DNA from: Micropterix aruncella
Lineage: Eukaryota > Arthropoda > Insecta > Lepidoptera > Micropterigidae
Assembly: GCA_944548615.1 (NCBI GenBank)
Contig: OX155980.1
Span: 36,043,921 to 36,107,920 of the forward strand
Reading direction: 5' to 3'
DNA length: 64,000 bases
How positions within the stretch are numbered: the first letter of the stretch is position 1; each line of letters opens with the position of its first letter. A program made the translations under genes and the position numbers. This document shows positions 57,718 through 64,000 of this stretch, piece after piece. Under the pieces are notes generated by a model. The model was not told the origin of the DNA, did no database searches, and worked only from the letters and a program-made list of their open reading frames with translations.

Positions 57718-59141
57718 TGGAGTAACGAGTTACCTATATCTCAACGGAGGGCTGTGCATGAAAGAGTTCCAAGGAAATTATACTACTTAGAGACCGAATC
57801 GACCTCCAGAATCCAGTCTCAACGCTCCGACTTGCCTCGCCTTCTCTTTGAAATAGATAAATATTTCTTCTTTCATATTTCTATTTTATGCCATGTTTTA
57901 TTGTAGGGGAGTCTGTCTCATTTCTAACTTTGATCTCTCGCATTTCAAAGGCGGCGTAGGCTATAATTTACCTATACTCTATATAATGTTAACTAAGGCT
58001 ATTCTACTCTAGAGCAAGAGAAAATGAGGTATTGTGCAACTGGAAGAGAGATATTCCGCAAATACTAATTTCATTTAACTTCATTTTCCGGGATGGGGGA
58101 AGGTGAGGCGGGATGGGGGGAGGTGAGGTCGGGCACTGAGAAAAATATAACGATGTAATTGATACACGGAGATACGCATGTTTCAACGAGGATTACGTAA
58201 ACAACTCGGACTGTGGTCCATACTTATGAATTAACATGACTCGTAACGGTGTCAGCGTGACGGTAGATATCGTGTCGTAATAAAACATAATGTTATTTCA
58301 TTACGTCGCGATCTTGGGATCTCGCTTCTAACATGACAGCATGTAGTAGTATACGTACGGTTATAGTCGGACACGTGAATCCTGTTGAAACTACAGTATG
58401 CTGTTATTTCTGTATTAACCGTAAGGAAAATGTTGATTCATATAATCAAGTTTCAGCAAAATTACGATTGAAACATCGCTATTCTGAATGAAACAGAAAT
58501 AACAAAATGGTAATGTAAGAATCAATCCAATATTTTTCTCAGTGTGAGGGGGGTGAAAACTCAATTTTATATTATGAAGGATCCCAAATTGTATAACACT
58601 GCCAAAATCAGAAAAATCCTACCTTTTTCGAGGTAATATCTCTATTTTGTTTGGACTATTCTACTAGTGAGCGCGTAAGGGAGATTTTCTTGTAGCGCGT
58701 GCCACTGCGGATGGCGACCCTATTTGCCGGAAGTCGCGCATTACAACTGAGGCTGCGCGGCGGAAACCAGACCAGCTTCAGCGCGACTATTAGCGCGGAC
58801 CGCGGCCGCAGCGCTCGGGACATGCGGAATAGGACGTCCATACTTTAAATGTTAAAAAGTAAAAAAAACTCTTATTCCGGTCGACAAGTGTACAGTCAAA
58901 GACGATTTGTGCGGTTTAATCCCGACATTTTGTCTTGATTTCATCCCATGGGGACAATTTTTCCAGGGAGCGGGGGGGAGGGACAGCTATAGAGGACCCT
59001 CCCCCCGTCCATTAAACCATTTTTTAAATATAATCATTGCCTATGGTCATTACCATTAAATATTGCAATTGTATTATGGTCATTGAGTCGCCCAAATAGT
59101 ATATAGATAGGAGAATGAGGGATTGCAACATTACATTGCAC
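57718..59141. other. stretch with a GC-rich island at 58650-58850
   Basis: The island's minus strand has an open frame of 61 codons whose start MSRALRPRSALIVALKLVWF is signal-peptide-like (basic start, then hydrophobic run). 58089-58133 is a G-rich near-duplication (GGGATGGGGG-AGGTGAGG). No family recognised, so coding is unproven. Confidence 0.35.
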
Positions 59142-59310
59142 TTTAGGGTCATTCCGTCCTTTCGTGCAAAACAGGCGATTCCGCGGAGCAAATTTTTTTT
59201 TCTTGAATTTCAGATTTATTGATATTTAATATAATTAGGACCTCCTAGTAAAGACATTTATGTGGGAGGCACTTTGGTACATAGTGTACTTTACTAATAA
59301 ATGGGCGGAG

Positions 59311-59418
59311 GGTAATGACGATCGGGATGGTAATGAAATTTGCCAAGAAGGTAATGATACGTCAAGGGATGGTAATGACACTAGCCTGGAAGGTAATATT
59401 AGCTTAGGATGGTAATGA
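59311..59418 (+). repeat. left subterminal array, six GGTAATGA sites
   Basis: Starts are 18-21 bp apart, about two helical turns, so the sites face the same side of the helix. The extended consensus is GRWGGTAATGA. Such arrays usually bind transposase. Confidence 0.85.
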
Positions 59419-60043
59419 TATGTGATATAGAAATAACATCAGTAATTTATTGTTTCTTTACAAAATACATTTATTAAAAAAATCCATAACCAAAACCAAC
59501 ATTAAAAGTTATGAAGCCTATTTTTAAAGCGGCCACTAATGAACTAAATCATCTAAGAAATTTTAAGAAATCTTTATTATTCTTTTTCGCATTACATGAA
59601 TTACATACAAAACATATTATTATAATTCTAGAAACATAAAGTATGGAATAAGAAATAGAAAATAAAAAATATAAAATCTTGAGATCTACTTTCCTTGTAA
59701 AATCAATAGACTTTTGTGATCTTGTACTTTTGTAACTTAGTAGAACTTCACGGAATCTAGTACCAAATATCAGCTTTTATGCTTTAATACTCAATCAAAA
59801 AAAAATCTTTATAATATAAAATATCTAAAAGTCAAAAAAATAAATCAGTTACTCTAACCCTATTGTAATCTATCGTGACTCGAGCATCAATGTTATCTCG
59901 CTTAAAAACTGCTTGTAATAATAATGCAACAAAACTCTATACTAACAATATAGGAAAACTTTTCTTACTAATCGTAAGATAAAATGGAAATTATAATATC
60001 TTGAGGATCAACGCTTTTATCTATAATTTTAATCAGGAAGATT

Positions 60044-60705
60044 TTAAAATGAATATTTTCCTCGTCTAGTAATGTCAGGCATTGGCAATGGATAGAAACT
60101 GCTAGTTTCCGCAACATTATCTTCATCGTCTACTACTGGCCAAGAAAGCATATTAGATTTATCCCAACATTAAAAAAAAAGTACGGTGTATGTGCCATTT
60201 GAGTATTCTCAATTTTTTCCTATGTACTAATACAGCTTGTTTTAATAGATATTGGATTATTACCCAAATCATCAATATTGTCGGAATGTACACCATGACA
60301 AGCTACATTCATAACATTTTCTTTTTTGGCGTTGCAATTTTTTGTATTGTCATTATCCACGTCATCAGTGTGCTTATCAACATTGTGCCGTCAGTATTCA
60401 TATAAAACGGCATGACTTTTATATGTCGTTGTGTCTCAAAAACGGTAGTACACTTCCACCCTTCATTCATAATAAAAAAAAATTGTCATCCTAACTTATC
60501 GTATTGGTTGGTATTGAAATAATTATGCCTTCATTTAATGTATTTATGAAGAGCGGGTGTTTCGTTGTTCAATACATTGCTTGCTACATGAACTTTCGGT
60601 GTATCGTCTTTCATCTCATTGCTAGTAAGGTGGTTTACATTAAACACATGGTTAACTATAATTTCATCGTATTGAGTGAAGCTTTCTACAAAATCGCGAT
60701 TGATT
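60044..60705 (-). pseudogene. decayed acidic C-terminal part of the element's protein
   Basis: The minus strand has short open blocks: INRDFVESFTQYDEIIVNHV...NETPALHKYIK (about 60703-60530), then HNVDKHTDDVDNDNTKNCNA...NPISIKTSCIST, and finally CWDKSNMLSWPVVDDEDNVA...DITRRGKYSF with a stop at 60044. All are rich in Asp, Asn and Ser and separated by stops or shifts. Just upstream (about 60950) a frame reads SNGFEGFYRKLKS, reminiscent of the (T)NN-x-x-EGFHRKL segment in MULE transposases, but the short TTTA flanks do not fit the 8-9 bp duplications of MULEs. I therefore leave the family open. The right subterminal array begins immediately upstream, so the N-terminal coding half is probably deleted. 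Confidence 0.45.
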
Positions 60706-60967
60706 AATTCAGGTTATGTGATGTCAATCCCAACGCTCAATCTCCCCAAATGCTTGGTATGGTTGCACGGTACGTAGATGAAACTGGAGATAAAAGAGCT
60801 TAGCTCTCTTTCTTCTATAATTCTTCTCTTTCTTCTAGAATTCTTTCATAATTTACCCCAAATAAACTTAAACATGCCAAAATTGACATATAGATAATTG
60901 ACATTTATCTACTTAGCTCTTAAGTTTCCTATAAAAACCTTCAAAACCATTCGAAATTGTCAATAAC

Positions 60968-61242
60968 TCATTGCCTTCCAAAAGTTTTCATTACCATCTG
61001 ACACGTTTTCATTACCTTCCAATACGTTTCATTACCATCCTACATAAATTTGGAAGGTAAGGAAGGTAATGACAAGGAGTGAAATGAAATAATGGAAGTT
61101 TATTCTGCATATTTCGCATGATTGATGACCTTGAAGTTTCAATAACAGTGGACGAAAAGACCCTACCAAAACACACCAAAGTGGATATAAACTTAGCTTT
61201 TTTGTTTTGTACTTACTGTTTGACTTGGATGGATGGTAATGA
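60968..61242 (-). repeat. right subterminal array of GGTAATGA sites
   Basis: TCATTRCC at 60968, 60988, 61009 and 61029 (20-21 bp apart), then forward GGTAATGA at 61065 and 61235. Mostly inverted relative to the left array, as expected for paired transposase binding sites. Confidence 0.85.
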
Positions 61243-61810
61243 CTGCTGAACGGTGACAAACTCGAAATGAAGAGAAAGAACTTAAATATCTTTTTACACG
61301 GCGACTATTCACACAGCCTTCAGAGCTTACGCGACAGACTGACCAATGAGGAGCATAATGATCTACGGTAGAAGCTTGGGCTCCTGTTGCGGAGCAAGAT
61401 ATACTTATTTTTTTTTTTTGCGCGGGAAATGATAGAATCTCTGTTGCCAAAGACAAAAGTAGAAATATTTTGTTTATATGTAATTGTAGATGTCTTATAT
61501 TTTAATAACTATAGTGTGTTTACCTTATCGTTCATGTATGCTAAGACAACTAAGTATGTGTTGGCAAGTTTAGGTACAACACATCGACGAATTTGAAGTT
61601 TGTGGTTTGGAGGCGGAGAGGAATGAAATTTTTCCATGTATTTTTAAGATTAAAAAAAAACTATGTACTTTAGAATTAGATTTCCTAAAGAGCCTTCTTC
61701 CTCACACTTAGAGTAAATATATTTCAATAAAACTTTTTTTCTAAATGCGGTATGCAGTCTGATACTAGAGTTTACAGGCGATTTGCACGAAATGGCGGAA
61801 TGACCCTTTA

Positions 61811-63700
61811 ACAACATTGAATGTTATATTATACAAAATCAGACAAACCTATACGAAGAGAGGATGGAACCTACTCACCTGAGTGCATAACAATTGCATA
61901 TTAAAATGAAATTGGCCGGGTATACAATTTCAACGACTTTTATTGAACTAAATATCTGAATTGAACGCAATCGAATTTATTACCTGAAGTTCCTGACATT
62001 GCTTGTTTTCTCCAAACGGTTTTATATAGAGTAGACACGGCGGCATCCAATAGTAACAAACTGACGGCTTGCAGCCAGCTTGCCCATAACATCAGAAGCG
62101 CGTAAGCGCGCTCGATATATCGGTATTATATGTATACAATTGATAGTAAGCTTACTCATTCAAGCTTACAACTTCCATGCATGTGAGTAATTTTGATACG
62201 CATTAAAAGATGGAGCGGTTGTCGATTTCAACGATCGACCGATCGCGAACAGATTAGTCTTTCTAGTATCGTGTGCTGACAGTATTCAAAGAGGTCATCT
62301 TAGTTGGTTTGTTGGTTCAATCAAGCGAAATACCCCTAGACAGACTTATACGGTAATGGAGGGATTATTACACGGATTGAATTGTAATACGACATTGCGG
62401 TAATGGTACTTCATAATTACATAAGTGGTAGCAAACAGCAGCCTAATGAATTGCCTGGTAGTATTGAATTATCGCAGTGGCGTTGCGTAGTTAAATTGAA
62501 TCAACAAAATCCACGGAGACATATCAGTACTAATAAGCGGCTTTGTTGTAAGCCGCATACATAAAAGTATATTGACTGTCACCTGCAATCGTTGCATTCA
62601 AAAGTATTGATTGGACGTACTCTATGCAATAATGCAAAGAAGTTTCGAACGTAGAGGCAGTTAGTTTAGTCCAGAGATGCAGCGTATATAGCATAGCCAG
62701 ACTTGTAAAGTTAGCAACGTCGTTTTAAATGTTAGGAATGGTCATACGTCATTAGGCCACATATATTATCGTGCATGGTGACACGTTCTGTTGGAACCGT
62801 GTCCTTATTTTAGCCAGGATAATCGTTATTCAAGAACCTCACATCTTGGTTTTTTCTCAGTGTAATTCACCTAACCAAAGGCCGAAAAGAATCCGGAGTC
62901 ATAAATATTATTTTTACTTTGCAATGCATTGGTTTTACTGTAATGTTAATTAGTAATAAGCGAATAAATAAATAAATACATAAATTGCTGATGGATTTGT
63001 TTTTATATGCGGTGGTTCAAAGCCAATACTGGTTCGCTCAGTCAAAGAATGGCGGAAATCCGCCCGCAGTAATTACGAGCCGCAGCCGGACGACCATAAA
63101 GTCTAGACTGGACTTTATCTTATTCACTAATGACAAAAGTATTTTGCATGTGACGCTAATCTTGCCACGTGGATGCCGTATAAATGTCAAGAAACGGAGC
63201 AATATGTGCATAATGCAGCTAAAAGCTTGTGTAGGAGATGACTCAAAGGCCACAATAATGCAAATGTACACGTCTATAAACTTTACATTTGCTTAATTCA
63301 ATACTTTATACAAACGTACATGGTTAATATAATATATAAAACTCATACCATGAGACTGTTTTACAATTTTGCGAAAGCAACTAACCAGAGTGTATTCCAA
63401 AATAGCATATTGCTCGGCGCGGATACTAGCTAGAGAGCGCTTTTTATATTTACATGTTGATGAAATTAAAATTAAATCGAGCACATAGCTTAATTTCGGA
63501 TACTTCTGGAGCTTCGTCCTCTTTTTCAATATCGACACCCATATAATTGACAACTTTAATGTGCTCAGCAACAGCCTTCAAGATAATCAAGAAATGCTGC
63601 GAAGACGAAACACTCGCCATAAACTTCTCATGGATACACTTCACGAAAAACAGGAATAAAGAAGGACTTTAGTGTGCATCAAAACTCTTTCGTGTATAAC
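61811..63700. other. stretch without recognisable genes
   Basis: Open frames of 60-103 codons (for example 62985-63296 + and 63293-63571 -) show no motif I recognise. Confidence 0.45.
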
Positions 63701-64000
63701 TAAAGCTCCACAAGAACTAAAACTTTTAGGTATTACTCTTCACAGCAACTGAGGTAAACACATTGAGATAAAATGCAGAATATGAACCATGGTCTTTTGG
63801 CAATGCAGAAGGAAGTTTAGGTAAGAATTGTAGTTACATCCGAGAAATACACTGTGGCTTTATACGACTACCAAAAGACAAATACTAATTTACGAAGCCC
63901 TAGTAAGATGACCGAAAAGTAATCTTCGGACAGGTTATACATAGGCTAACGTCAGAACAGAGACTTGCATGTATAGGCATCACCGGTGATATGAGAATGG
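63701..64000 (+). pseudogene. LINE reverse transcriptase fragment running off the window
   Basis: Across frameshifts the + strand reads KAPQELKLLGITLHSN, KHIEIKCR, GLLAMQKEV, LWLYTTTKRQILIYEALVR, PKSNLRT, and RLACIGITGDMRM. These match the post-catalytic RT region of RNase H-type LINEs (EVKYLGVTLDxxLxWxxHI, W-x-YTxxVRPILxYGxxVWWPK, RVQRLACLGITGAMRT) and parallel residues about 53-147 of the frame at 8669-10237. The copy continues to the right of the window and is badly decayed. Confidence 0.65.

Larger units (their letters stand above)
59146..61806. mobile_element. 2.66-kb DNA transposon with subterminal GGTAATGA arrays
   Basis: Ends GGGTCATTCCGTCCTTTCGT and, inverted, GGGTCATTCCGCCATTTCGT extend to 25 bp with 2 mismatches. 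TTTA flanks both sides (59142-59145 and 61807-61810). ACAGGCGATT lies just inside both TIRs in direct orientation. Subterminal arrays: GGTAATGA (one GGTAATAT) at 59311, 59329, 59350, 59371, 59392, 59411 and the complement TCATTACC at 60968 (one mismatch), 60988, 61009, 61029, plus forward copies at 61065 and 61235. Decayed coding lies between on the minus strand. Superfamily unknown. Confidence 0.8.

Noticed and set aside
60190..60405. Hydrophobic 71-codon plus frame resembling a membrane protein
   Set aside because: Antisense of the Asp/Asn-rich minus coding blocks (Asp/Asn codons read as Ile/Val on the other strand).

Overview
The window looks like part of a lepidopteran (moth or butterfly) nuclear genome. 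It is strongly AT-rich and carries several dispersed repeats that I recognise from memory as typical of Lepidoptera: LINE-like ends starting TAGCTGACCCG, and a unit containing TTTTTGCGTGAAAGAGTAAC and ending TAATATTAGTAGGAT. It also holds a tRNA-derived SINE, many Tc1/mariner relatives and RNase H-bearing LINEs. There is one 200-base assembly gap (41787-41986). I see no complete host protein-coding gene and no RNA gene. Almost every reading frame I can identify belongs to a transposable element, so the window is best read as intergenic DNA or a very large intron. Two splice-acceptor/donor junctions on the + strand (27717 and 56774) fit the large-intron reading but do not prove it.

Layout. 0-2 kb: a SINE tail and two long AT microsatellites around an inverted repeat. 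6.7-7.5 kb: a decayed Tc1/mariner-like transposase. 7.7 kb: a 39-bp minisatellite with a CACGTG site in each unit. 8.5-12.2 kb: three LINE fragments, the first with an intact RT C-terminus plus RNase H frame. 14.8-17.6 kb: a dispersed repeat split by one copy of a ~600-bp hairpin MITE, with a second copy next to it; two more copies lie inverted at 32.6-34.0 kb. 23.1-24.1 kb: a SINE and an RTE-like repeat. 24.3-26.5 kb: a 2.2-kb element with inverted arms of nearly 500 bp and a decayed gene of a family I cannot assign. 27.8-28.3 and 36.4-37.3 kb: mariner pseudogenes. 29.6-30.4 kb: a TIR element with internal iterated motifs. 39.0-40.0 kb: a decayed RT and a SINE inside one half of a tandem duplication. 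43.4-46.4 kb: a three-level nested insertion (repeat > MITE > PIF/Harbinger) beside an uninterrupted copy of the host repeat. 46.5-53.6 kb: LINE and RTE-like debris, CT and C-rich tracts. 53.7-55.0 kb: a near-intact DD41D mariner. 55.8-57.7 kb: two MITEs. 59.1-61.8 kb: a 2.7-kb DNA transposon with arrays of GGTAATGA spaced about 20 bp. The right edge cuts into another LINE fragment.

The genes do not form a pathway. What they share is mobilisation: the Harbinger element pairs a MADF DNA-binding protein with a transposase, the mariners encode single DDE/D transposases, and the LINEs encode RT and RNase H. The best candidates for something undescribed are the long-arm element at 24338-26519 and the iteron-bearing element at 59146-61806.
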